From the NCBI GenBank assembly GCA_036745875.1, contig DAIOFH010000171.1, forward strand, positions 1-6,330: DNA of 6,330 bases, written 5' to 3'. This DNA is from DAIOFH01 sp036745875. Lineage in GTDB: Bacteria; Planctomycetota; SZUA-567. Below are positions 1 through 4,708 of the stretch, in pieces (the stretch's first letter is position 1; every line of letters starts with the position of its first letter). The position numbers and the translations under genes were made by a program. Below the pieces are notes generated by a model that had not been told where the DNA came from, made no database searches, and saw nothing but the letters and a program-made list of their open reading frames with translations.

Positions 1-67
1 TAACGCGGCGGGCGGTTTTCGGGAACTGATAAAATTGAATTTTCCGTATCCGGGGAACACCCGTCAT
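1..67 (-). CDS. Possible start of a gene downstream of fabF, cut by the window edge
   Basis: The fabF stop TGA overlaps an ATG (TGATG at 69-65), and the frame stays open for 22 codons to the window edge. A stop/start overlap of this kind often marks a translationally coupled next gene. The first residues would read MTGVPRIRKIQF, which I do not recognise. The ribosome-site-like AAGGG sits only about 2 bases from the ATG, which is too close to be ideal. Another frame, starting at a GTG (60-58), is also open to the edge, so the short length proves little. Alternatively this is plain spacer; it contains an AT-rich palindrome at 31-43. Confidence 0.2.
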   Translation of the reverse strand, partial: MTGVPRIRKIQFYQFPKTARRV

Positions 68-1320
68 CACCCTTCGTATTTGCCCAGGCACAAAGTCGCA
101 TTGTGGCCGCCAAAGCCAAGATTGTTGGACATGGCGTAGCGGATTTCCCTTTTCTTCGGGACGTTGGGGGTGACGTCGATGCCGATTTCGGGGTCGGGGG
201 TGGTGAAGTTGATCGTCGGCGGAACGACGCTGTCCTTGATCGCCATGAGTGTGAAAATGGCTTCGATCGCGCCGGCCGCGCCGAGAAGGTGGCCGGTGTG
301 GCCCTTGGTGGAGCTCACCGACAGTTTTGAAATATGGTCGCCAAAAACCCTTTTCAGGGCGACAGCTTCGGTCCGGTCGTTGTACAGGGTGGAGGTGCCG
401 TGTGCGTTCATGTAATCAATGTCTTCGGGCTTGAGGCCGGCGCTGGCGATGGCGAGCGCGAATGCGCGAGCCGGGCCGTCGCCGGATTCTTCCGGGGCGG
501 TGATATGGTAGGCGTCGTCCGTGAAGCCGTAACCGAGGATTTCGCCGTAAATTCTTGCGCCGCGGGCCTTGGCGTGCTCAAGTTCCTCGAGGACGAGCGT
601 TCCCGCGCCTTCGCCCATGACAAATCCGTCCCGGTCCTTGTCAAAGGGACGGGAGGCGTGCTGCGGGTCGTCGTTGCGCATGGAGAGGGCGCCCATATTG
701 ACGAATGCGCCAAGCCCGAGGACGGAGATGCCCGCTTCGGAACCGCCCGCGAGGATGATGTCCGCTTCGCCCCACTGGATGTGGCGCAGGGCCAGGCCGA
801 TGGCGTGGGTGGCGCTGGCGCAGGCCGTGACCGTGGCGTAGTTGGGGCCTTTGAGGTTGAGGTCGATGGCGATCTGGCCGGGGGCGGCGTTGATCATCAG
901 GAGGGGAATCGTAAAGGCGCTGATGCGCTTGGGGCCTTTGAGCATGTAGCGCTCGTATTGTTCTTCGATGGAACGGATGCCGCCGATGCCGGAGGCGTAG
1001 ACGACGCCGGCGCGTTCGGGCACATAGTTGCCTGCCTCGAGCCCGGAGTCCGCCATCGCCATCTTCGACGCACCCATAGCCATATGGACAAAACGGTCGG
1101 CGCGCTTGGATTCCTTGGGATCCATGTACATGTCGACGTCGTAGTCTTTCACCTCGTTGGCGAAATGCACCCCGAACTTGCTGTGGTCGAAACGGGTGAT
1201 TTCAGCTGCACCGCATTTGCCGGCGAGGATGGCGTCCCAGGCGGTGGTCAAGTCGTTGCCGACCGGGGTGACGCAACCCATACCTGTCACCACTACTCGG
1301 CGCTTTGGGGCGTCGGGCAT
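67..1320 (-). CDS. fabF: 3-oxoacyl-[ACP] synthase II (KAS II)
   Basis: FabF performs the elongating condensation of type II fatty-acid synthesis in the cytosol: acyl-ACP plus malonyl-ACP gives 3-oxoacyl-ACP, CO2 and ACP. At 417 residues the protein has the usual family length. The Cys-His-His triad of elongating condensing enzymes is visible: Cys167 in VTACASA, His307 in NAHGTS and His344 in KGHTGHLLGAAG, with Lys339 just before. The C-terminal GFGGHN loop (402-407) carries the gatekeeper Phe403. This triad separates it from FabH (Cys-His-Asn). The start is supported by AAGGA six bases upstream of the ATG. It is the last recognised gene of the minus-strand fab block, 216 bases after acpP, and a strong hairpin lies in that gap, so it may have its own promoter; I could not pick one with confidence. 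No truncation or missing key residue is seen. Confidence 0.97.
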   Translation of the reverse strand: MPDAPKRRVVVTGMGCVTPVGNDLTTAWDAILAGKCGAAEITRFDHSKFGVHFANEVKDYDVDMYMDPKESKRADRFVHMAMGASKMAMADSGLEAGNYVPERAGVVYASGIGGIRSIEEQYERYMLKGPKRISAFTIPLLMINAAPGQIAIDLNLKGPNYATVTACASATHAIGLALRHIQWGEADIILAGGSEAGISVLGLGAFVNMGALSMRNDDPQHASRPFDKDRDGFVMGEGAGTLVLEELEHAKARGARIYGEILGYGFTDDAYHITAPEESGDGPARAFALAIASAGLKPEDIDYMNAHGTSTLYNDRTEAVALKRVFGDHISKLSVSSTKGHTGHLLGAAGAIEAIFTLMAIKDSVVPPTINFTTPDPEIGIDVTPNVPKKREIRYAMSNNLGFGGHNATLCLGKYEG

Positions 1321-1460
1321 TGTCTTTCCTTTCTGCTGAACACAGTCGAGAGTTCGGTTTCTTTATCCCAATACCCGACGCGCGGATGGGATGTTGCACG
1401 ATAAAAAAGCCGAATTTTCGACGCGCCCGAGCATCACCATGTGCTTCTTGCGAAACTCAA

Positions 1461-1496
1461 GAAAACCCGCCCTTCCGGAATGAACGGCGGGTTTTC
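1461..1496 (-). terminator. Intrinsic terminator between acpP and fabF
   Basis: A perfect 11-bp inverted repeat (GAAAACCCGCC at 1461-1471, GGCGGGTTTTC at 1486-1496) encloses a 14-base loop that itself contains the palindrome TTCCGGAA. The GC core flanked by A and T runs gives a hairpin ending in TTTT on either strand, so it could work in both directions. It begins about 40 bases after the acpP stop and would end most acpP transcripts before fabF. About 50 bases further on (1422-1403, minus strand) a small CG-rich stem is followed by six T's; its loop is too tight for me to call it as a second terminator. Confidence 0.8.
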
Positions 1497-1536
1497 GGAT
1501 TCGTATTCGGCAAGGTAAACCGAAGCAGTTGCTTGC

Positions 1537-1785
1537 TTATTTGCTCTTCTTTTCGGAGATAAAGTCAACCGCCGCATTGATGGTGCGAATGCCCTGTTCA
1601 TTTTCCGGAATTTCGAGATCGAATTCGTCTTCGAATTCCATGACCAGTTCGGCGATGTCCAGAGAGTCCGCTCCAAGGTCTTCGACAAAGGCCGAGTCGT
1701 CCTTGATCTGGTCGCGGCTGACCTTCAGCTGGTCGCAGGTGATGTCGATGACCTTTTCCTTGATTTCGTCGCGGCTCATGCTCAT
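1537..1785 (-). CDS. acpP: Acyl carrier protein
   Basis: AcpP is the small acidic carrier that holds growing acyl chains as thioesters on 4'-phosphopantetheine and hands them to FabD, FabF, FabG and PlsX. The 82-residue protein has the family length and charge. The attachment motif is GADSLDIAEL with Ser41 as the expected phosphopantetheine site; the usual form is DSLDTVEL, so Ile-Ala replaces Thr-Val after the Asp. Helix II and the acidic stretch EFEDEFDLEIP follow. The frame stays open upstream to 1875, but the start at 1785 is chosen because AGAAGGG lies eight bases before it and conserved ACP sequence begins there; an ATG two codons later (1779) is the alternative. Long spacers (about 210 bases) on both sides, each with a hairpin, suggest a separate, highly expressed transcript. 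Confidence 0.96.
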   Translation of the reverse strand: MSMSRDEIKEKVIDITCDQLKVSRDQIKDDSAFVEDLGADSLDIAELVMEFEDEFDLEIPENEQGIRTINAAVDFISEKKSK

Positions 1786-1881
1786 TTCAATTTCCCTTCT
1801 ACTAAGTATTCTCTTTATTTTGCTATCAAAAAATCTTTCCAACCCGGGACAACTCCCGACTTGACACGTTAACAACCCAGA

Positions 1882-1898
1882 GCGGCGCTATGCGCCGC
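1882..1898. other. GC-rich hairpin in the fabG-acpP spacer
   Basis: A perfect 7-bp inverted repeat (GCGGCGC, loop TAT, GCGCCGC) stands about 100 bases upstream of the acpP start. No T run follows on either strand, so it does not look like a terminator. It could be a protein-binding dyad or an mRNA leader structure if acpP is transcribed from the candidate promoter just upstream. Confidence 0.45.
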
Positions 1899-1910
1899 AT
1901 GGAACAATTC

Positions 1911-1952
1911 GGTATATCAAAGCGAAAACGCGGAAAAAAACAAGCTTTTTTT
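1911..1952 (-). promoter_or_regulatory. Candidate acpP promoter with A/T tracts
   Basis: On the minus strand a run of seven A's, the bases GCTTG and a run of seven T's (1952-1934) precede a weak -35-like TTGTTT (1943-1938) and a -10-like TGATAT (1919-1914). The 18-base spacing is acceptable, but both hexamers fit poorly. Flanking A and T tracts are typical of UP elements at strong promoters, which would suit acpP. Transcription would start about 120 bases before the gene, ahead of the GC hairpin at 1882-1898. Low certainty. Confidence 0.25.
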
Positions 1953-1959
1953 CTGACAA

Positions 1960-1994
1960 GGCGAAAAATTCATCCAAAACATATTTGGATCGCC
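1960..1994 (-). terminator. Probable terminator after fabG
   Basis: Just past the fabG stop, a 7-bp perfect stem (ATCCAAA at 1972-1978, TTTGGAT at 1984-1990, five-base loop) is followed on the minus strand by GAATTTTTCGCC, with five T's. An outer GGCGA/TCGCC pair (1960-1964 with 1990-1994) could extend the structure but would take up bases around the T run. The stem is AT-rich, so termination may be partial. Confidence 0.5.
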
Positions 1995-1998
1995 GTCC

Positions 1999-2736
1999 CT
2001 ACATCACCATGCCGCCGCAGATATTCAACACCTGGCCGGTGACGTATTTTGCCGCTTCCGACGCCAGGAACGCCACACCGTCCGCGACGTCCTCGGGGGT
2101 GCCGAGTTCGCCGAGGGGAATCAGGACCTGCATGCGCTGGCGCTGTTCGTCGGTGAGCTTGTCGGTCATGGCGGTACGGATATAGCCGGGCGCGACCGCG
2201 TTGACGCGGACGCCGCGGCTGGCGAATTCCTTGGCGGAAGTTTTGGTCAAACCAATGACGCCCGCCTTGGAGGCGGAATAATTGGCCTGGCCGGCATTGC
2301 CCATCACGCCCACGACCGAGGCGATATTGACGATTGCGCCTTTTCTCGCCTTCAGCATCAGCTTGCCGACAGCCTTGGTGCAGACCCAGGTGCCTTTGAG
2401 GTTGATGTTGAGGACCGCATCCCAGTCGGCTTCCTTCATCCTGATGAGGAGGCCGTCACGGGTGATGCCCGCGTTGTTGATCAGAATGTCGAGGGAGCCG
2501 AATTCCTTGGCGGCCGCGTCGGTTGCGGCTTCGACCGAGGATTCGGAAGTCACGTCGACGGCATAGCCTTCGGCCTTGATGTTGAACTCTTTGGCGAGCT
2601 TTTCGGCCGTCGCCTTCGCCTGGTCCTCCAGCACGTCCCAGATGATGACATTTGCGCCCATGCGGGCGAAAAGCCGTGCGATAGCTTCGCCGATGCCGCG
2701 CGCGCCGCCCGTGATGATGGCGTTCTTACCTTTCAT
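1999..2736 (-). CDS. fabG: 3-oxoacyl-[ACP] reductase
   Basis: FabG is the NADPH-dependent reductase that turns 3-oxoacyl-ACP into (3R)-hydroxyacyl-ACP, the first reduction of each elongation cycle. The 245 residues match the family. It is a classical short-chain dehydrogenase: cofactor loop TGGARGIG (9-16), Asp61 in the adenine-contacting DVT, NNAG at 87-90, Asn112, catalytic Ser140, and Tyr153-x3-Lys157 within YSASKAG. APGYIRT follows, and the C-terminal end has the FabG-like VTGQVLNICGGMVM. SDR enzymes are diverse, but this ending and the position between fabD and acpP make FabG secure. The start is supported by AAGGAG six bases upstream. The 121-base gap from fabD is filled by a repeat element, so fabD and fabG are probably still co-transcribed unless that repeat stops RNA polymerase. 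Confidence 0.97.
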   Translation of the reverse strand: MKGKNAIITGGARGIGEAIARLFARMGANVIIWDVLEDQAKATAEKLAKEFNIKAEGYAVDVTSESSVEAATDAAAKEFGSLDILINNAGITRDGLLIRMKEADWDAVLNINLKGTWVCTKAVGKLMLKARKGAIVNIASVVGVMGNAGQANYSASKAGVIGLTKTSAKEFASRGVRVNAVAPGYIRTAMTDKLTDEQRQRMQVLIPLGELGTPEDVADGVAFLASEAAKYVTGQVLNICGGMVM

Positions 2737-2754
2737 TTACTGCTCCTTATAATA

Positions 2755-2860
2755 AGTTAAGAGTGGAGTAGTTAAGAGCGAAGAGTTAAGGAAAATTCTT
2801 GCATTAATAACTCGTTCGCTCCGCTCACTCTTAGTTTTTAACTCTTAGTTCTTAACTCTA
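2755..2860. repeat. Tandem/inverted AGTTAAG repeat filling the fabD-fabG spacer
   Basis: The left side carries AGTTAAG at 2755, 2770 and 2784 (spacing about 14-15). The right side carries the reverse orientation as a 14-base tandem unit, ACTCTTAGTTTTTA (2827-2840), then ACTCTTAGTTCTTA (2841-2854), then a partial ACTCTA (2855-2860). Nearer the centre GAGCGAA (2776-2782) and TTCGCTC (2815-2821) form a perfect 7-bp dyad. The whole is an imperfect palindrome of about 106 bases. Its right end includes the fabD stop codon (TAG, 2860-2858). No open frame of note lies inside. It resembles dispersed intergenic palindromic or miniature repeats; only copies elsewhere in the genome would prove mobility. 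Confidence 0.7.
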
Positions 2861-3790
2861 ATCCGGCAGCGCCTCGATGTCCGAGATGGCGTTGATGGTG
2901 ATCACCGTGGCTTCGGGCGCTATCCTTTTCATCAGTCCGGCGCAGACCTTGCCCGGGCCGACTTCGTAGAAGGTCAGGTCGCCCTGCCCGACGATAAGGC
3001 GGCAGCTCTGCTCCCAGCGGACCGGGGAAACGACCTGGCGGGCGAGGGAGTCGCGGATCAGTTCCGAATCGGTCATCACCTGGGCGTCGGCGTTGTTGAC
3101 GAATTTCGCCATCGGGCTCCTCAGGGCGACGTCCGCGAGGGCTGCGGCAAGGCCTTCCTGGGCTTTGGCCATGAATGGGGAGTGGAAGGCGGCCGAGACG
3201 TTGAGCGGGAGGACCCGGCGCGCGCCGGCGGCCTTGAGTTCCTCCGTGGCGGCGTCAAGGCCCTGGCGGTCGCCGGAGATGGCGATCTGCCCCGGGCAGT
3301 TGTAGTTGGCGGCGATGACGAAGCCGCGCTTTTCCGAAGTGATCTTGGCGCAGATTTCCTCGATCACCGACGCCTCGAGCCCGATCACCGAGACCATGCC
3401 GGTGTCGAAGCCGCGTCCCGATTCCTCCATCAGCTCGCCGCGCTTGCGGACAAGACGCACGGCGTCGGCGAAATCCAGCGATTCAAGCGCGGTCAATGCG
3501 GTATATTCGCCAAGCGACAGTCCGGCCGCTCCGGTGATGTTCAGCTGTTTGCGTTCGCGCAGGGCGTCGAGGAGGGACAGGCTCGCGACCAGGAGCGCGG
3601 GCTGGCAGTTTTCGGTTTTGGCCAGTGTGGCCTCGTCCGACTCGAACACCATCCGGGCAAGGTCGAAGCCAAGGATTTCGGACGCTTCTTCAAACAACGC
3701 CACAGCATGTCCGCCGGCATCGTACGCATCCTTTGCCATGCCGATTACCTGCGCGCCCTGACCCGGGAAAAGCAAGAATCCGTTAAGCAT
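2858..3790 (-). CDS. fabD: Malonyl-CoA:ACP transacylase
   Basis: FabD moves the malonyl group from CoA to AcpP, supplying the two-carbon donor for FabF. The 310 residues match the family. Seen in order: FPGQGAQ (8-14) near the N-terminus, the nucleophile Ser92 in GLSLGEYTAL, Arg117 that binds the malonyl carboxylate, NYNCPGQIAISG (162-173), catalytic His203 in AFHSPFM, and EVGPGKV towards the C-terminus. The usual GHSxGE has Leu at the His position (residue 91), as in several chlamydial, cyanobacterial and plastid enzymes, so activity is expected. The start is supported by GAGG about nine bases upstream. fabH, the usual upstream neighbour, is missing; a 46-codon lipoprotein gene with a terminator lies 60 bases upstream instead. 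I see no convincing promoter in those 60 bases, so read-through or an unrecognised promoter must drive fabD. Confidence 0.96.
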   Translation of the reverse strand: MLNGFLLFPGQGAQVIGMAKDAYDAGGHAVALFEEASEILGFDLARMVFESDEATLAKTENCQPALLVASLSLLDALRERKQLNITGAAGLSLGEYTALTALESLDFADAVRLVRKRGELMEESGRGFDTGMVSVIGLEASVIEEICAKITSEKRGFVIAANYNCPGQIAISGDRQGLDAATEELKAAGARRVLPLNVSAAFHSPFMAKAQEGLAAALADVALRSPMAKFVNNADAQVMTDSELIRDSLARQVVSPVRWEQSCRLIVGQGDLTFYEVGPGKVCAGLMKRIAPEATVITINAISDIEALPD

Positions 3791-3816
3791 GATAGTATAC
3801 CTCAGTATATGGGAAG

Positions 3817-3830
3817 ACTGAAAAATCAGT
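3817..3830. other. Short dyad upstream of fabD
   Basis: ACTGA-AAAA-TCAGT is a perfect 5-bp inverted repeat in the 60-base gap between the small lipoprotein gene and fabD. Next to it AGTATA occurs twice, at 3794-3799 and 3804-3809. It could be a binding site or a leader stem; it is short enough to be chance. Confidence 0.25.
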
Positions 3831-3850
3831 GGAAGACAATATACAAAAAT

Positions 3851-3991
3851 TCAATTGCCGCAGCAATTGCCTGGAAGTGACCCGGTGGCCCCATAGTGGG
3901 TGCCGGCGCTGCTGACGCCCCCTCCGGAACCGTCGCAACCGGAAAACACGGCCAACGCCAGGATGCAACCGAGTAAGCAAATAAAACGCAT
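3851..3991 (-). CDS. Small glycine-rich lipoprotein, function unknown
   Basis: This 46-residue peptide is not recognised by family. It starts MRF, has a hydrophobic stretch (about residues 4-17) and a lipobox-like F-S-G-C with the lipidated Cys at 19; Phe at -3 is less common than Leu. Asp20 follows the Cys, which in enterobacteria favours inner-membrane retention. The mature part is 28 residues, rich in Gly and Ser, ending in NCCGN. The start is chosen because a purine-rich GGGGAGGGGAGGA immediately precedes the ATG; a longer frame from 4060 would begin inside a hairpin and lose the signal peptide. The stop codon sits inside a terminator stem. Signal peptide, ribosome site and terminator together make a real gene likely. 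It might accompany fabD or be independent. Confidence 0.6.
   Translation of the reverse strand: MRFICLLGCILALAVFSGCDGSGGGVSSAGTHYGATGSLPGNCCGN
3852..3869 (-). terminator. Intrinsic terminator overlapping the lipoprotein stop codon
   Basis: A perfect 7-bp stem (CAATTGC at 3852-3858, GCAATTG at 3863-3869, four-base loop) is followed on the minus strand by AATTTTTGT, with five T's. The stop codon TGA (3853-3851) overlaps the end of the stem, so translating ribosomes would cover the hairpin until they leave; termination may be partial and let some transcripts run into fabD. Confidence 0.6.
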
Positions 3992-4019
3992 TCCTCCCCT
4001 CCCCTCTTGGTATGCATCT

Positions 4020-4063
4020 ATTATGTTGCCTAATTGGCCGAGCGATGGTCGTTTCTCCATCGC
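4020..4063 (-). promoter_or_regulatory. Dyad and candidate promoter upstream of the small lipoprotein gene
   Basis: A perfect 7-bp inverted repeat (GCGATGG at 4042-4048, CCATCGC at 4057-4063, eight-base loop) lies about 50 bases upstream of the lipoprotein ATG. On the minus strand CATAAT (4025-4020) is a good -10 box, but the matching -35 position falls inside the dyad and has no consensus. That could mean an activator site overlapping -35. Alternatively the dyad is an RNA hairpin in a longer leader. Confidence 0.35.
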
Positions 4064-4087
4064 AGTGAAAATTTCGACCCAATAAAA

Positions 4088-4121
4088 TCACGCCTACGAC
4101 AACAAAGCAGTCGTATCGTGA
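4088..4121 (-). terminator. Terminator-like hairpin with no obvious upstream gene
   Basis: TCACG and TACGAC (4088-4092, 4095-4100) pair with GTCGTA and CGTGA (4110-4115, 4117-4121): 11 base pairs broken by a 2-by-1 internal loop, with a nine-base terminal loop. On the minus strand TTTTATT follows directly; on the plus strand there is no T run. It therefore looks like a leftward terminator, yet no gene lies upstream on that strand within the spacer. It may end a small RNA or act as an attenuator in the leader of the lipoprotein/fabD transcript. Confidence 0.5.
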
Positions 4122-4358
4122 CGGCAAATCAATAAACACGCCATGGAATTGACGCTTGATTTCAATTTTAACCGTAAATGATGCAAAAGAAAAGACAAAA
4201 AAATGTAATTTCAAAATCTTTTCGTTTTGTCCAGGTGAAACAACCTTTATGTTATCCCGGTTACCGCTTGATTAACATGATGATACCAGAATATCCGCGC
4301 ATATTTCGCCAAAATGCATGGAAGAAATAAAAGCACTGCCCTCTACGGGACATTTTGC

Positions 4359-4386
4359 TTGACAATCCGTTCTACGGATGGATAAT
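4359..4386 (+). promoter_or_regulatory. Sigma-70-type promoter of rpmF-plsX with a dyad in its spacer
   Basis: TTGACA (4359-4364, perfect -35) is followed after 16 bases by GATAAT (4381-4386, five of six -10 bases). The spacer contains ATCCGT-TCT-ACGGAT (4365-4379), a perfect 6-bp dyad that would put a bound repressor between the two boxes. Transcription would start near 4393, giving a leader of about 130 bases. No other good plus-strand promoter is seen before rpmF. Confidence 0.75.
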
Positions 4387-4392
4387 TCGACC

Positions 4393-4524
4393 TCTTGCCA
4401 GAATCGGCTTTCCTGCGAACTCCACGTCCCGGTGTTTCGCACGGTCTGTTTTGGCGTGGCATATTTTTCTTGCCTGACGAGGGCGGATATTCTTTTTTAC
4501 TTTTTTTAGCACAGGAGTTCAGCA
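4393..4524 (+). other. rpmF mRNA leader with a possible stem-loop
   Basis: CCACG (4422-4426) can pair with CGTGG (4455-4459), enclosing an inner hairpin of CC(G)GTG and CACGG around the loop TTTCG (4429-4444). TGCCA (4396-4400) could instead pair with TGGCA (4457-4461), which would disrupt the outer stem. T-rich blocks follow (4481-4508), then AGGAG. The length and pairing options would suit autogenous control by a ribosomal protein, but no known leader class is recognised. Confidence 0.3.
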
Positions 4525-4704
4525 ATGGCAGTACCTCGCCATAAAACCTCGAAAATGCGTCAACGCACCCGCCGTGCCCACGATGCATTGGTCAATGTCA
4601 GCTTGTCAACCTGCCCCCGTTGCAACCAGGAGAAACTGCCGCACCGCGTTTGCGACAACTGCGGCTATTACAAGAACGTCGAAAAGATAAAGACAGGCGA
4701 ATAA
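4525..4704 (+). CDS. rpmF: 50S ribosomal protein L32
   Basis: L32 is a small basic protein of the large ribosomal subunit. The 59-residue product starts MAVPRHKTSKMRQRTRRAH, the typical bL32 N-terminus (AVPKxKxSKxRxxxRR). It is followed by a zinc-ribbon with Cys30, Cys33, Cys43 and Cys46 (CPRC and CDNC), so this is the zinc-binding form. After it comes GYYKN, the usual C-terminal motif. The start is supported by AGGAG seven bases upstream. Only four bases separate its stop from plsX, so the two genes are almost certainly co-transcribed and probably translationally coupled. This rpmF-plsX pairing is widespread in bacteria. It is transcribed from the promoter at 4359-4386. Confidence 0.96.
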   Translation: MAVPRHKTSKMRQRTRRAHDALVNVSLSTCPRCNQEKLPHRVCDNCGYYKNVEKIKTGE

Positions 4705-4708
4705 CCCC

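Larger units (their letters stand above)
3992..4524. other. Divergent control region between the small lipoprotein gene and rpmF
   Basis: This 533-base stretch has no convincing coding sequence on either strand; the open frames in it are short and match nothing I recognise. It is AT-rich, especially 4120-4340. It holds, from left to right, minus-strand hairpins at 4042-4063 and 4088-4121, a possible extended -10 site reading leftward at 4288-4280, a distant 7-bp dyad (4194-4200 with 4225-4231), the rpmF promoter at 4359-4386 and the rpmF leader. A yceD-like gene, common just before rpmF, is absent. Confidence 0.6.

Noticed and set aside
334..1404. A 356-codon open frame on the plus strand opposite fabF
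   Set aside because: It is the antisense of fabF, its product is low-complexity Gly/Val/Asp-rich with no known motif, and fabF has all catalytic residues.
1403..1422. A second terminator between acpP and fabF
   Set aside because: Six T's follow a CG-rich stem, but the stem can only close with an almost absent loop or few pairs.
1861..1866. A TTGACA on the plus strand as a promoter
   Set aside because: No -10 box lies at a workable distance and no plus-strand gene follows.
1786..1875. N-terminal extension of AcpP by 30 residues
   Set aside because: The extra residues match no ACP, and a good ribosome site precedes the ATG at 1785.
3182..3880. A 232-codon plus-strand frame opposite fabD and the small lipoprotein gene
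   Set aside because: It is an antisense shadow of GC-rich coding DNA with no recognisable domain.
3783..4214. A 143-codon minus-strand frame across the fabD upstream region
   Set aside because: It runs through two terminator-like hairpins, overlaps the better supported lipoprotein frame and ends inside the fabD start; the Arg-rich product looks non-coding.
4194..4231. GACAAAA/TTTTGTC dyad as an operator or stem
   Set aside because: The arms are 24 bases apart in AT-rich DNA and lack GC pairs; chance is a sufficient explanation.
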